Assembly: GCA_021234155.1 (NCBI GenBank)
Contig: JAJEKV010000051.1
Span: 9,510,105 to 9,574,104 of the forward strand
From: Isoetes taiwanensis
Taxonomy: Eukaryota; Streptophyta; Lycopodiopsida; Isoetales; Isoetaceae
Reading direction: 5' to 3'
Length of the DNA stretch: 64,000 nucleotides
Under the pieces are notes generated by a model. That model had not been told where the DNA came from. It did no database searches and was given only the letters and a program-made list of their open reading frames with translations. Within the stretch, counting starts at the first letter, position 1; the number at the start of each line of letters is the position of its first letter. A program made the position numbers and the translations under genes. This document shows, piece after piece, positions 30,250 through 41,820 of this stretch.

Positions 30250-33200
30250 ATTTATTTTGCATGTACAGTAGCATACAAAATTACATTTGATGCCCTATAT
30301 AAGTTGCTATTATGTAAGGAGTTCAATGCTGACATAATAGTAAATGATCTAACTGGACCTTCCACGTGTGCATTTGCATCAAGCTTCTCCTTTTCAATTG
30401 CATCCTTATCGCGACATCATTATCATGCAGGAATGGTAGCACAACTTGACTTCCCTCGATATCTGCAACAACTTGTATAAGACCACCGCGTAACCATTGT
30501 TGATCAATTCTATTGTCTGAGAACAACATTAGAGCAAATGGATATTTAAATAATACGAGTCAATTTTCCAATTATGATAACCTCTTCACATCTTCAGGTA
30601 TGATATTCATCATAATATCTCGAGACATGACGCACTTTCTTTTTCTATCACACTTTTGGCACATATGACTATGAACATTCTAGGGAAATGTCCTTTGCAA
30701 AGCAATAACATCCAGTGAAGTGGAGTTCCATTGAGCTGAATGAATGAAAATACAATGACCCATAGGGGTACCCATAATGAGTCCCCAACATGAGTGAATA
30801 TGAGTGAAAAAGTCCAACAATGACCGCAGCCATATAACTAGCTCAAAACATATAACTAGGCCCATGACCCACAAAGTTCCCGAACCCAAAACCGCATCCA
30901 AAGCCCGTCCAAGTCAGAATTGACTAAACCAAAGCTGCATCTCGGCCCGCAACCCTCAAATATCGAATCCCAACCCCTACCCCAACAAGAAGGGGTAGAA
31001 GTGAAAACTGCAACCGCAACCACCTCGGAACTGTTGAAAATTGGCTATCACCTCAGTGTCAAGAAAGAGGATCGTGCCGAACTGCAAAACACAATCACAG
31101 CGATGGTTAACGTGAAAAGGTTAGAAGCCCTATGGCCAAGCATGCATCATGCTCGAAAAGCAAGCAGAGCACAAGAATCTGACGAGAAAAAATAGCATAA
31201 TAGAGAAATTATAAAGAATCCTCGGAAGCGACATTGCTACGCCGAGAGAGAAAATATATAGATACACTAGGCCCGACCGCAGGGGTCTTCCTCTCAGTGC
31301 CCTCTGGAAGCCACAAAGCTATGCCAGGAAGAGAAAAGTAAAAGCACAACCAATAAGCCAACTGAGAATCAACCCGATAGTAAACAAAGTCAACACAAGC
31401 AACCAAGCACAATAGCATAATGTCAAAAAATTGAAAAGACGATCCATTGCGCGCCAGCTGTAAATAAACAGACCACGTGGAAGTTTAAGACAAGGGGTTA
31501 GACGCCCTCCCGGGCCAAATATTAGAACGCCAACTGAATCAAAAAATACACGAGCGAGACCGAAAAAAGGATTCCAGAGATAATGACACAACAAATGAGA
31601 ATACTCGGAAGCCACAGAGCTACGCCGAGAGAGAGTAAGATAGAAATAGTCTAGGCCCGACCGCGGGGGTCTGCCCTTAGGTGCCCTCCAGAAGCGACAA
31701 GTCCTACGCTGGAAAATTGCAGAGGTCACCAGCCACAAAGATATAGAAGAGAAGAGTCGATATAGTCATTACCAGGTGGAACGAGAAGAAATCAACAGAT
31801 GTTAAGACGAGCCGACATCAGGTGACTAGACTCAGAGGAGGGAGGGAGGGAAACTCTAGAACCAACAGAATTCAGCTCAGAGGAAACGCCGATGAGGAAT
31901 GCTAACAGGCAACATGGATATATAGTAGACAAAAGAAAGCCTGCACCATAGAAGGCTCATGCTATCTGACATCCAAAATGGCGTGACGCCAAAACAGGCA
32001 TCCCTTTCCCCAGAATGATGGTTCTCTTCTATTCAAGAAGAGAACCATGGCATTCTAGAGAAAGGTCCTTTGCAAAGCAATAACATCCGACACAAAGAGG
32101 GACCTACCTCCTCCAATCACAAACCGAGATTGCGAGCAAAAACAAGTAAGATCACTGAGAGGGCAAACGATTTCTTAGTGGCAGAGATGCAGAAAAGAAA
32201 CATCATGGGAAACAACTATGAAACTAAGACCTTAAGATTAGCTACGTCAGGCATGGATAAGCAAGCCTAAGTGCACAAAATCGGACCCATATTTGTAGCA
32301 TTTAGAAAATAATCTGCAACTCTGCAGTAAGCTTTCTTGCTTCATGTGTTTTAGCTCAAAGTCTTGAGGTTTTCAATTTGTATCAAAGGCCAACGTTGTT
32401 CCCAATCCAAGAACATGCCGCCAGATCTTAAAAGCCTTGCTGAATTGAGGTCAAGGGCTACTACCTACTGCCAATCATAGCAAGGGAAAAAATAGTTCAT
32501 AGCAACAAAAGCCTTTGCATATTCAAACTTGAAATTCGTGATAGAAATCAGTAGCAGCAGATAGTCAAATAACTGTAGAACATCAAATGAAAGAGCAAAT
32601 AAGAATGAATCCTAAAAACAAAGAACAATGCATATTGCTGGAACCGTAAAAGCTGTAGGAAATGCGAAAATCAAAAAAGCATTTAAGAAAAAAAAATAAG
32701 ACCTTAAGATTAGCTACGTCATTGCTTCATGTGTTTTAGCTCAAAGTCTTGAGGTTTTCAATAGTCGCCTCTCTGCGATTTTTTCTCCTGCCTAGGCTAG
32801 ATTTAACAGAAATGTTTGGGACTTTCAGTTTCCTATCAGTGTCTGCATACAGGCTCACAGTCGGCCATGGTAGCAAGTTTTAGGGAAGATTTCAAGGCTA
32901 GTTTCATGGATCTCAACGCCAGAATGAAGAGAAATATTCCATAAAAAACAAAGAAATATGAAAGAACTTACAGATTTAACTTGTGCACAGCCAATTCCAA
33001 GCGAATTTCAGAAACATGCATGGTCTTGTTCTTCTTATATACCTCATCGTCGGATCAGCTGTCATCCAATCCGACCTAATCCAAGGAATTCCTACAGATG
33101 GCATCTAAGAATTAGAATGGATTGCGGCGCAGACCGCCTTGCTAGCTGGCAACAGCAATGCCGGATTAGCTGTCGTCTGATCAAGGAATGATGTCATGCA

Positions 33201-33800
33201 AGAAATGGAATGGATTGCGGCGCAGGAACACCGCCTTGCAAGCTGGATGGAGCAGATCGCTTGCAAAAAAACGTGGCATGAGAATGCGAAATTGGATTGC
33301 GGCCCAGAAAAAATAGTTAGGGAGCAACAGAAATAAAAAATCGAACTCTCGATTATATATGTCTTGATATGTATTTGGCCATACAATTCGTTCATATTAA
33401 GAAAATAAAAGAAAGTTGCGGGCCCTCCACCATAGATGGTAGCATGTACGGCTGCTTATAGTTGAACTTGACTGTTTCATTTAAACCTTCATTTCTTTTA
33501 AACCTTCATCAAGCTAGGGTAAAAACCAACAGACATTTTCCCCATATAAAAAAGGCTCTAAATAAAAAAAGGCACAAAAAGACTTTTGAACTTAAAAAGA
33601 CACCACCACCTTTTGCCTTTTGCCCTTTAGCTAGGTTTGAAAGATTATGGAGCAGCAAGGACTCATAGAACTTTAACATCTTTTTGACACCTAATTTGTA
33701 ATGACGGAAGAATGAGAAAGAAGGCTTGCGGCTACATAAGATAGATACAGGAAGAAGCGTACTGCAGACACAACTCTGCAGCATGAAATTCAATTGGAGA
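30250..33800. other. Noncoding tract with scattered direct repeats
   Basis: No gene recognised. Repeats seen: 30676-30712 and 32050-32087 share a ~37-bp phrase (TCCTTTGCAAAGCAATAACATCC). Segments 31228-31325 and 31605-31710 are similar copies about 378 bp apart. Segments 32229-32250 plus 32338-32382 reappear fused at 32700-32762. At 33045-33310 a degenerate tandem of about 96 bp contains GGATTGCGGCGCAG. These may be noncoding parts of Helitron or other elements. Confidence 0.4.
32018..32048. other. Perfect 13-bp hairpin
   Basis: ATGGTTCTCTTCT, five-base loop ATTCA, AGAAGAGAACCAT. CTAG follows a few bases on, which resembles a Helitron 3' terminus (hairpin plus CTRR). The spacing and following base are not typical and the nearest Helitron coding relic points the other way. 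Confidence 0.5.
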
Positions 33801-34490
33801 AAGACAGAGACAACCAATTGCAACGAATGGCATTAAATGCACAATAAAGAAGTGATGAAACATGCCAAATAGCCACCACAGAAACTAAAGAGGAGAATCG
33901 ACAAAGATTGGCCAAACATGCCCAACATCGGTCCAAAAAATGAGCTTATCATACTGCAATAGAAACAGAAGAGGAGCGTTAGCAAATATTGGATGAACAC
34001 GCACAATATGAGCATGAAAGGAGAGCCCACCTATCTACAAACAAAATAGTGTGGATGCTTGGAATCACACAAGTAGAACGGCACCACTGTAGCAAATTGA
34101 ATCGAGAATGTATGCATTGTAGGGCATTATCATTCAAGGATAATGGTACAAAGTGCTGCCACAATGGACAAGCCAAGTTGAATCCTCTACAGCCAATGCA
34201 ACATCTAATTCCATTATTACTGAACAACCAACATCCAAAAAGCACTAACTTTTGCAAGCACATCAGGGCCTACAATAATGCTCTTGCCTTTGCTTCCGTT
34301 GGTGCAAACATCGCGCAATCTGAAGGACGTGGACCATACTATTTCAATATCTAAGGACAACCTACCATAGGGTGGGGCCAGCTTATGCTGATAATTCTCA
34401 ACCCGCAACATATTCCCAACTCTACATTCTAGATGCCGACTACGCACATGAAGCACGAGTCCAAGACGCTCAATATGTAAATTGCTTTAG
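33790..34490 (+). pseudogene. Helitron replicase N-terminal relic
   Basis: One plus-strand frame, with a few stops, shows a repeat region rich in E, R and Q (IQLEKDRDNQLQRM, ETKEENRQRLAKHAQ, ETEEER, DEHAQYEHERRAHLS). It is followed by CMHCRAL...CCHNGQ, then FCKHIRAYNNALAFASVGAN and GRGPYYFNI. In a neighbouring frame GPAYADNSQPATYSQLYILD continues. This matches the N-terminal part of Helitron proteins: repeated arginine-rich units, C-x2-C...CC, IR.YN..LAF.S.G, G.GPY.F...G..YH, and QLYI.D. The rest of the protein is absent. Confidence 0.7.
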
Positions 34491-34731
34491 ATATTTTTGT
34501 TAAATAAAAGGTTACTGCACACTTTTCTCATTGCAGTCAAAATATTTAGAGACTTCCAACTTATGCTGGGCACCATTACTAGTATTCTTATAGGGCTCTG
34601 TCTGGATGGACGATCGTTTGAGGTTAGGGCATTGTGGGCCGTTTTAGCCACGTGGCGAGATGTGTGGCTGGAGTTGCTTGGGGGATGAGTACATCAGTTG
34701 CGTGCGGTAATGGCTGGATTGGCAGTTCGTG

Positions 34732-34740
34732 TTCTATTGC
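34732..34740. repeat. 9-bp target-site duplication, left
   Basis: TTCTATTGC, repeated exactly at 35225-35233. Confidence 0.9.
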
Positions 34741-35224
34741 GGACGCCCGTATATAGAGTCCGGGATGTGGTATTTCCGGACTTTTTTTGTGGTGTTTCCG
34801 GCCATCCGATATCAGCCAGGTGGTATTTCCGGCCAAAAAAGTGGTGTTTTTGGCCAAAAAAAAGTGGTATTTTTGGCCAAAAATATGGTATTTCTGGCCA
34901 AAAAGTGGTATTTTTGGCCAAAAACTAAGCGCGAAACTGCGCGGCGGAGTCAAAATCTTTGGTCGGATCCCTCTTGCAGCTCCCTGGACGGCTTGAAATG
35001 CTTCAAAAGCCCTTCCAATCGCTTTGTCTTCCTCTTTAACACTAGTTTGATGAAGAGAGGAAGTGATTTGAGCTCAGATAGAGCCGGATCAAGCAAAAAA
35101 TGACCTAAAACAGTTGATTCTGGGCTTAAAACTGTGAAGTGCACAGTGGCTGATAACGGGTGGCCGGAAACACCGCAAAAAAAGTCCGGAAATACCACAT
35201 CCCGGACTCTAAATACGGCGGTCC
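34741..35224. mobile_element. Non-autonomous Mutator-like (MULE) element, 484 bp
   Basis: Terminal inverted repeats of about 77 bp (34741-34817 and 35148-35224; GGAC(G)CCGTAT.TAGAGTCCGGG...) differ at only a few bases and are flanked by a perfect 9-bp duplication, the Mutator hallmark. The interior has a palindromic minisatellite (34821-34925) and a GC-richer stretch (34935-35100). The latter could be captured host sequence, because a minus-strand frame across it reads LFIKLVLKRKTKRLEGLLKH. No transposase is present. Confidence 0.9.
34821..34925. repeat. Palindromic minisatellite, five ~21-bp units
   Basis: Five units of (G)TGGTATTTTTGGCCAAAAA, each containing the self-complementary core TTTTTGGCCAAAAA or a near variant. 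It lies inside the MULE and echoes GTGGTATTTCCGG of its terminal repeats. Confidence 0.9.
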
Positions 35225-35233
35225 TTCTATTGC
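35225..35233. repeat. 9-bp target-site duplication, right
   Basis: TTCTATTGC, partner of 34732-34740. Confidence 0.9.
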
Positions 35234-36924
35234 TTGACGCGGCGAGAGCAAGTTCGGCAGTGCGAGTTGCTTGGTCGGGATAGGAGGTTTAGGAGTGTTA
35301 GTTTTGGTGGCTGGTTGATTGAGAAGGCAGATATCATAGGTTGCGGGCTGCTTTGTCCGGCTGTGGTGGGGCGCTGAAACCCAGTGAAATTGAGAAGAAG
35401 TGAATCGATTTCAAGGGAACAAAGGTACGTTGTTGAGGTTAGTTTAAATGTAGGTTTGGTTCTTTGAGACCGCTGAGCTTGAGCGCTAGCCCTTACCATC
35501 CTGCCCTTTGCCAAATCTGTGGTAGACAGTTACATGAGAAACTATGGGTCGGAAACCAAATGTAGAACTTTAGCTTTGAAGCATGGCGAATGATAAAGGC
35601 ATGTAAACTTTGGTAGGGCTTTGTGTTATTTGCACGATGTTCAAGACTAGTGAATGGTTGGACAGCAGTGAGATGTTTTAAAAGGCAGACAGAACCGATA
35701 GGAATAGGGAAGCTATAATACTAGTGTTTGTGGAGATTGTAGAACGAAATGGGCTGATTTTTGGATTGAGAACTGTGATCCTGAGTGTAGACATTATGCA
35801 AGCATAGATCAATTAGGGATTTGTTGGAAATGGACCATATAAATGGTGTAAAATGGTAGAGTTTACCTTGAAGTTTGTGTATAGCATGTGAAATGAGAAG
35901 CTTTGTGTTATCCGTACGATGGTTTGTGTGGTCAATAGTTAGTGTGATTAAAGTGTTTGTAGTCAGAGGGAAGCTATAATAATATGATTTGAAGCTTTAT
36001 TGTTTTGTCTACATGGGAGTTGCGAAAGGTGAAGCTGCATTTGTGTTTGTGGGTTATGACAGATTACATATTTCAAGCGACGATGGTATAATACTAGGAT
36101 TTATGGAGGTTGGAGAATAAAATGGGCTAATTTTGGATTGAGAATGATGATGGTCTGTGATCCAAGTGTATAGATTGTGCAAATATAGATACATACGAAC
36201 ATTTGCAGGTCCTTTTGTTTTTCTAGTTTGTTTTCCATTGGTTTGTTGGCATTCACATCTATGCCTTAGATTGCAAGGCTTATGGAATGAGCCATGTGTA
36301 GAGGCATCAAATAGAACCATGCATGAGGTTACAGGGTTGAGAGGTGTGCTAGTTTATTGCTTGTTGATTTGCTGGCAAGGCTGTGGTAATTGTGTCTAGA
36401 TTGTTTGTTCTAGCTTGATTCTCATTGGTTTGTTGGCATTAACATCATTGAAGTGTTTTAATTGCCATATAGCAGCAGAACAAATGTATATGGACGATGA
36501 CGGTGCTCTAGACCTCTGTTTGCACCATTAGACTCATTGTCGGACCATATCACTGCAAATCGAACTATTTGATGCCATTTGTGACTGTTTTGAAGCTGTT
36601 CTGGCATTTTGTTTGCAAATGGCTTCCACAATGATCCGTTAAGGTATGTTTTCTTTGTCATGTTGCATGGAAAAAAATTTCATTATGATGTATGATTGAG
36701 ATAAAGAAGTTGTAGTGGAACCGCTCTTACCATCAAACAACGGATTCATAGGTCTTGGAGAACTTGCTAGATTTTGTTAGTTTCAGTTAAGCAAAATGGC
36801 AGAATATATTGCGAGTCTTTTTTTAGTTTTGAGGGCATATCCTATATCCTGTGTACTGAACTTTTTGGACCAGCTATCTTGTGTGGCTCATGTACTATGG
36901 TTTATTTCACTCATTTGTACTATG
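35234..36924. other. Intergenic, nothing recognised
   Basis: No recognisable coding or repeat signal apart from short recurring phrases near 35650-36130 (GAAGCTATAATA...). The flanks of the MULE are GC-richer and could belong to a former promoter or 5' UTR, which I cannot prove. Confidence 0.35.
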
Positions 36925-37620
36925 AATTTGAAAAACATGTACCTAGCATCTTTTAAGAAATGCATGCTCATGTTTAAGAAATGGAGCTTCCTTGTTGAAG
37001 TTAAGATCCTGTTACTACTCTGCTGTAAATTAGAACAGCAAATGGGTTTTGTCATATTTGACATATTTAGACTAGGAATTTGAAAAACATGTACTTAGCA
37101 TCTTTTATAGACTGTTCTCTAAGCTTTCCAATGCATATTCATGTTTAAGAAATGGAGCTTCCTTGTTGAAGTTAAGATCCTTGTCTAAGCTTTCCAATGC
37201 ATGCTCATGTTTAAGAAATGGAGCTTCCTTGTTGAAGTTAAGATCCTGTTACTACTCTGCTGTAAATTAGAACAGCAAATGGGTTTTGTCATATTTGACA
37301 TATTTAGACTAGGAATTTGAAAAACATGTACCTAGCATCTTTTATAGACTGTTCTCTAAGCTTTCCAATGCATATTCATGTTTAAGAAATGGAGCTTCCT
37401 TGTTGAAGTTACGGTCCTGTTACTACTCTGCTGTAAATTTAGAGCAGCAAATGGATTTTGTCGTAATTGACATATCTAGACTAGGAATTTGAAGAACATG
37501 TACCTAGCATCTTTTATAGACTGTTCTCTAAGCTTTCCAATGCATGCTCATGTTTAAGAAATGGAACTTCCTTGTTAAAGTTACGACTCTGTTACTACTC
37601 TGCTGTAAAAATCTTGGCTG
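36925..37620. repeat. Tandem repeat array, ~170/240-bp units
   Basis: The phrase TTTAAGAAATGGAGCTTCCT begins at about 36974, 37143, 37211, 37381 and 37552. GAAAAACATGTAC and TAGCATCTTTTA blocks recur in step. Spacings of about 169, 68, 170 and 171 show a unit of about 170 bp, plus one shortened copy. Confidence 0.85.
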
Positions 37621-38470
37621 CTTTGGATGCATATCTTATGACAAGGCCAGTACATACCTTTTGATTTTCGATATGCAAATTATGTTATTTGCAGCCAAAC
37701 CTGGGGTGCGCTACTTACGGATTTGTATTGTGTTAGATGGGCTTGGAGTGCTATATCCTATATTTAATATGTGTAGCATGTTTCTGGATTGTCCTTCTAG
37801 TATCTGATCCAGTAATTGTTTCCTCTTCTAAACATGTTCGCTTAAATGTTGACATCTGAATGCATGGTGATTGTATAATGCAAGTGGGCAGAATCTTCAC
37901 CATTCAATATTCCAAGATTCTATGGAATCTTCACCATTCGATATTTCGATATTTTGCATTAACCAAGTTGTCGTAATTCCAAGATTCTATGAGTAGAATG
38001 GCAGAGGTATCAAATGCTATTTCCATGGAAGGCCTACTTTTATACTTTATAGTTGCAAAGGCAATAAGAGTAACAAGGACTTGCAGGTAAACATAGGCAC
38101 TCTTTTGCGTTCCAATCAGCACATGATATTAGATAATGACAAAGGCAATAAGAGTAACAAGGAGTTGCAGGTAAACATAGGCACTCTTTTGCTTCAAACG
38201 TTATATTTGGCTAGGCACTCTTTTGCTTCAAACGTTATATTTGGCTATGGGCTGTGAATGAAGTGTTCCAATCAGCACATGATATTAGATAATGGCATTA
38301 CATTCTGGTAACAAACAAAGAATAGATGTGCTTGGAATGGACATACATACTTTTTGTTAAATATTGAGATGGTTGAATATGTCGTATACAATTTGCAAAG
38401 TGAAGTGTTAGACCTTACACATTACACCATCCAAGCAAGCAAGATTTTGCGTATAAGCAACCACTAAACA
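37621..38470. other. Noncoding with short local duplications
   Basis: Short direct duplications: GGCAATAAGAGTAACAAGGA near 38059 and 38145, GCACTCTTTTGCTTCAAACG near 38181 and 38214, and AATCAGCACATGATATTAGA near 38115 and 38272. No gene recognised. Confidence 0.5.
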
Positions 38471-38479
38471 AGCAAGCGA

Positions 38480-39019
38480 GACATTACCAAAATCTTAACA
38501 CCTCTTAACACCAGGGGAGCCCAAAAGGCTAATGACCAGATAAGAGGGGAGATACAAGCAACAACGCAGCTAGTCACGGAGATGGGGCACCGCTTAGATA
38601 AGGTCCACCAGCAGTGGATGGAAGACATGGCGCAAGCACGGGCTGACATGAAGGGGTTGCTGCATCAGATTGTACAAGTCACAAACATGGCTGGTCGGAT
38701 AGATGCTAAGGAAAAGGATGTGGAAGCGGTGCGGGGCAGGCTCCAATTCCTTGATGAAGCAAAGGCAGACGGGCAGGAGATGTCAGGAAGATGCTCACAT
38801 ATAGAGAACCATATGGCCCACTTACAGCAAGAGATGCAGGACCTCCGAATGGAGGTGCAACGAAGTCCGAGTGCACCACGCCGTCAGCACCAAAGACCCC
38901 CATACCGCAGGCCGAGGTGGCTCGGGGAATCGGCGGGTACCGTGAGGAGCAAGACATCCGCACGCCTCAACCTTATTGTGCGGGGATTGCCGGAGGAGCA
39001 AGGCGAGGATTTGCCGTAA
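38480..39019 (+). pseudogene. LINE ORF1, coiled-coil protein
   Basis: The open frame reads QIRGEIQATTQLVTEMGHRL and then heptad-like helices with alternating hydrophobic and charged residues (DKVHQQWMEDMAQARADM, ENHMAHLQQEMQDLRMEVQ). A basic proline-rich link follows (PRRQHQRPPYRRPRW), then RLNLIVRGLPEEQGEDLP. The last block resembles the RRM-like start of transposase-22/LINE ORF1 proteins (N-L-I-V-x-G-L-P-E). Trimeric coiled-coil ORF1 proteins coat element RNA. The frame stops at 39019, where an ORF1 C-terminal part would be expected. Confidence 0.65.
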
Positions 39020-39539
39020 ACTTACCACCCCGGTACTTGCAAAGCTCCAATTACGAGATTTGGTTATGGTTATCAAGAGTCCAATCGTATTCCGGAGGAC
39101 CGAGCATGAGACCTCGGCTAGTTAAGTTTGCGCCTTGGATTGGGAGGCAAAATCTTTGTTGTTGCACCGCACTCGGCCGCTTGAAAGGTACGCCCATATA
39201 CCGATCCGGATCTCACGCCACCGCAACAACGGAAAGAAGCCAAGAGTTGGTCAAGATAAGAGAGATTCGACAAAGCCGGAGGGGCTGCTTTGGTTTGGTT
39301 AATGGCAAGATGAAGGTATATGTGCCTCCCTCGTCGATACGCAGCCAAGCAGGCAAAGACTTTAACCTAACAACAAGGCGTCGCAGGGGCGGAGCGGTCC
39401 AGGGCATCGTGCCGTGCGAGCCGTGGAGAGGGCGGATTGAGGCCTTCCACAATCGGCAAAGACATCCATCGTGGTCCCGCGAGCAGGCGCCCGAAGTTAT
39501 TCCAACCACAACAAATTGTCCTCGCACTCGAGATGGGTC

Positions 39540-40020
39540 CACGGCCCGCAAATCGATAGGGAAAGTGTCTTCGCATTGTTTCCCGAATTGTAGGGGTTTC
39601 CCGTGGCGTAAGGGCGGTGGCTTTGAATGGGATCGCGACGAACATGGACATTGTCTTCCCCAGGAGACATGGGAGTATGAAGGGCATCGATTGCCGACAT
39701 TCGAGGATATCGGCATTTCTCATTTGCTAATGAGCCCATGGCGACGCGGTACGGTGGGAGTGGCTTGCTACTTTAGGGACGCCTTAGCATGCAAGATCAC
39801 ACTTCGGAAGTCTGATGCCATGTGGGTAATGGTATTAGAGCCTGGTCATGTCCCATTGTTTCTTGCTAGCTGCTACATTCCCCATGCAGGCTCTAAGTTC
39901 TACCAGGTACATGATGCAGACACAGATGTCCAAATGTCGTATAGGGAACTGTATGATGACATAGACCGCTATAGACAGTAGGGACAGGTGTTTCTGCTAG
40001 GAGATTTCAATGCTCGTCTG
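39540..40020 (+). pseudogene. LINE endonuclease domain
   Basis: Reads GHCLPQETWEYEGHRLPTFE (QE motif of the APE-like nuclease), RRGTVGVACYFRDALACKI, LFLASCYIPHAGSKFYQVHD and YDDIDRYR. Then a TAG stop precedes GQVFLLGDFNARL, the catalytic GDFN motif. The SDH motif is probably LSDHYPLYV near 40350 in another frame. It is inactive because of stops. Confidence 0.75.
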
Positions 40021-40879
40021 GCCGCCTTGCAAATGGTGACCTTCCAAGGTGACGCTAATGCTTGATCCGCTTTGGCTTGAGACGTACCGCTATTCAAAGA
40101 TACACGGCACTCCCGTGATATGGTGGCTAGACCATTTGGCGGCAAAACCGTCCAGCTCTGCCAGGTTTTTTGACATGGTAATTTGTAATTGTATGCGCGA
40201 TGGCCACACTCGGGGGTGTTACTTGCGGGAGTGATAGGCGGATGGGGAGCTAGTGTGTTGGATTACCTTCTCGCCCGGTAGCGGCACTTGACATGGTTAC
40301 ACACTTCTCCATTGGCACAAGCACGTGGGATGATGAGGCTTTGTCGGATCACTACCCGCTTTATGTCACGCCGAATTGGGAGCACTCAATAGTGGAGACA
40401 CCGCAAAAGGGGCATGGAGGGTTACCATACATCCCACGCCATCGGCAGGGACAAGATGAATCTGTGTTGGTGCAGGAGTTCTGGGGGTTTGATAGCTTCT
40501 ACACACCGCAAAGGCAGTGTGCATGGTCGGTGAGGGCGCTTGGTACCGCCGGGCTTCCTTTGTCGGAAGGGCCCTCCAAGGAGGGACACCGCGCATTTTC
40601 CCGAGAACCCGTGGTTTGATGTCGATTGCAAGGCTCTAAAGAGCCACCGCGCTTTGGTCATAGATCCACGACCGCAAGACTATAAGCTCTTCCTAAAAGC
40701 CAAGAAGGGGAGATACATGGCGTAAAACCCGGGAGCCTATTTGACATGCTCATGGCGAGCCAAAAGCTTTTTGGCGTAAGGTGTTATACCGTAGCGCCGG
40801 TGGCCGGTAATGTAAGTGTGGAGCAATGGATGCACCGCTGCGGGAGTTATATGACCCCCCCGTGAGCTAATGCCATGGT

Positions 40880-41820
40880 CCCCGGGTAGGAGAGGTGCCG
40901 CAGCTCACGCAGAGGATGTCCAAAGAAGGGGCCGAAGCCGTTGAAATGGGGTGGCCCATCCGTGGTAGGGCCACCGACGGTGATCATTAACCGTGCTCTC
41001 GGCGAGGGGCTTCCCCGTGAGTGGATGGTTAGTAAGGTTGTTCCCGTGCATAAAGTCGGTAATACTGGATGAGCCGGGCGAATTACCGGATAATTATGGT
41101 AAGCTTCGGGCCGCTTGCAAAGCTCCCCGGCGAGGGTGGTGGAGAAAAACTCACTAAGTGGGCCGAGGACGCGAGGGTGCGGGCAATTGGCCAGCGGAGC
41201 TTCGCCCACTCACTCCACGACCGACCATATCTTCACTTTGAGAGTGTTGATGGAGGCAAGCCGAATCGCAGCGACATGACCTCAGATTGTCGCTTTGTAG
41301 ATTTTAAAGGCGCATATGATACCGCCCCGAGAGACATCTTTGTGGGCGAGGTTGCAAGAATTGCGAGTTCCACGGGAGTTGCGAATGGGGTGCACCAGCT
41401 TTATGATGGGATTTATCTTTGCCTTTGCTTTATGAAGATCGGCGGGTAGCTAGCACTATGGGAGTTAAGCGAGGGCTGCCCGCTTGTCTCCAACGCTTTT
41501 GGGTTGTACATTGATAGCTTGAGACGTGGATGCAAAGACCATGGGGAGCCGGGTGCAATTATCTCAAGGCGACCTCTGTGAGCCGATTACTATATGCGGA
41601 TGATGTAGCTTTGCTAGCCCACACGCGGCCGCCAGTATCACGGCGATTTGGATGCCCTCATTGGGTTACGTGGGGCAACGGAATGACGGTGAACTTGCAC
41701 AAAACTAAGCTTCTCGCGATCCTCGTCCTTGCAACACCCTATCCCGAGTTATATTACGGGGACGAGAAGTGGAGATGGTGCGAGCTTCAAGTATCCGGGA
41801 ATTGATTTCACTACTAACAT
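40880..41820 (+). pseudogene. LINE reverse transcriptase, fragmented
   Basis: Recognisable pieces in several frames: NRALGEGLPREWM, NYRIIMVSFGPLAKL, the palm DFKGAYDTAPRD near 41300, KRGLPACLQRF-like GCPLS block near 41470, and the catalytic box SRLLYADDVALLAHT near 41585, with VNLHKTKLL after it. The order is that of a LINE RT. Numerous indels prevent a single frame. Confidence 0.75.

Noticed and set aside
30674-32090. The 37-bp direct repeats at 30676 and 32050 as long terminal repeats of a small element
   Set aside because: They lack TG...CA ends, PBS, polypurine tract and a target duplication. They look like a dispersed or tandem duplication.
33989-34354. A new cysteine-containing host gene
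   Set aside because: The flanking in-frame repeats and the IRAYNNALAFAS...GPYYFNI order identify it as a Helitron N-terminal relic.
38791-39981. A long 396-codon plus-strand frame as a single new protein
   Set aside because: Its first third runs out of frame under the LINE ORF1 and only its last 150 codons match the endonuclease. It is a fortuitous fusion of frames in a degraded LINE.
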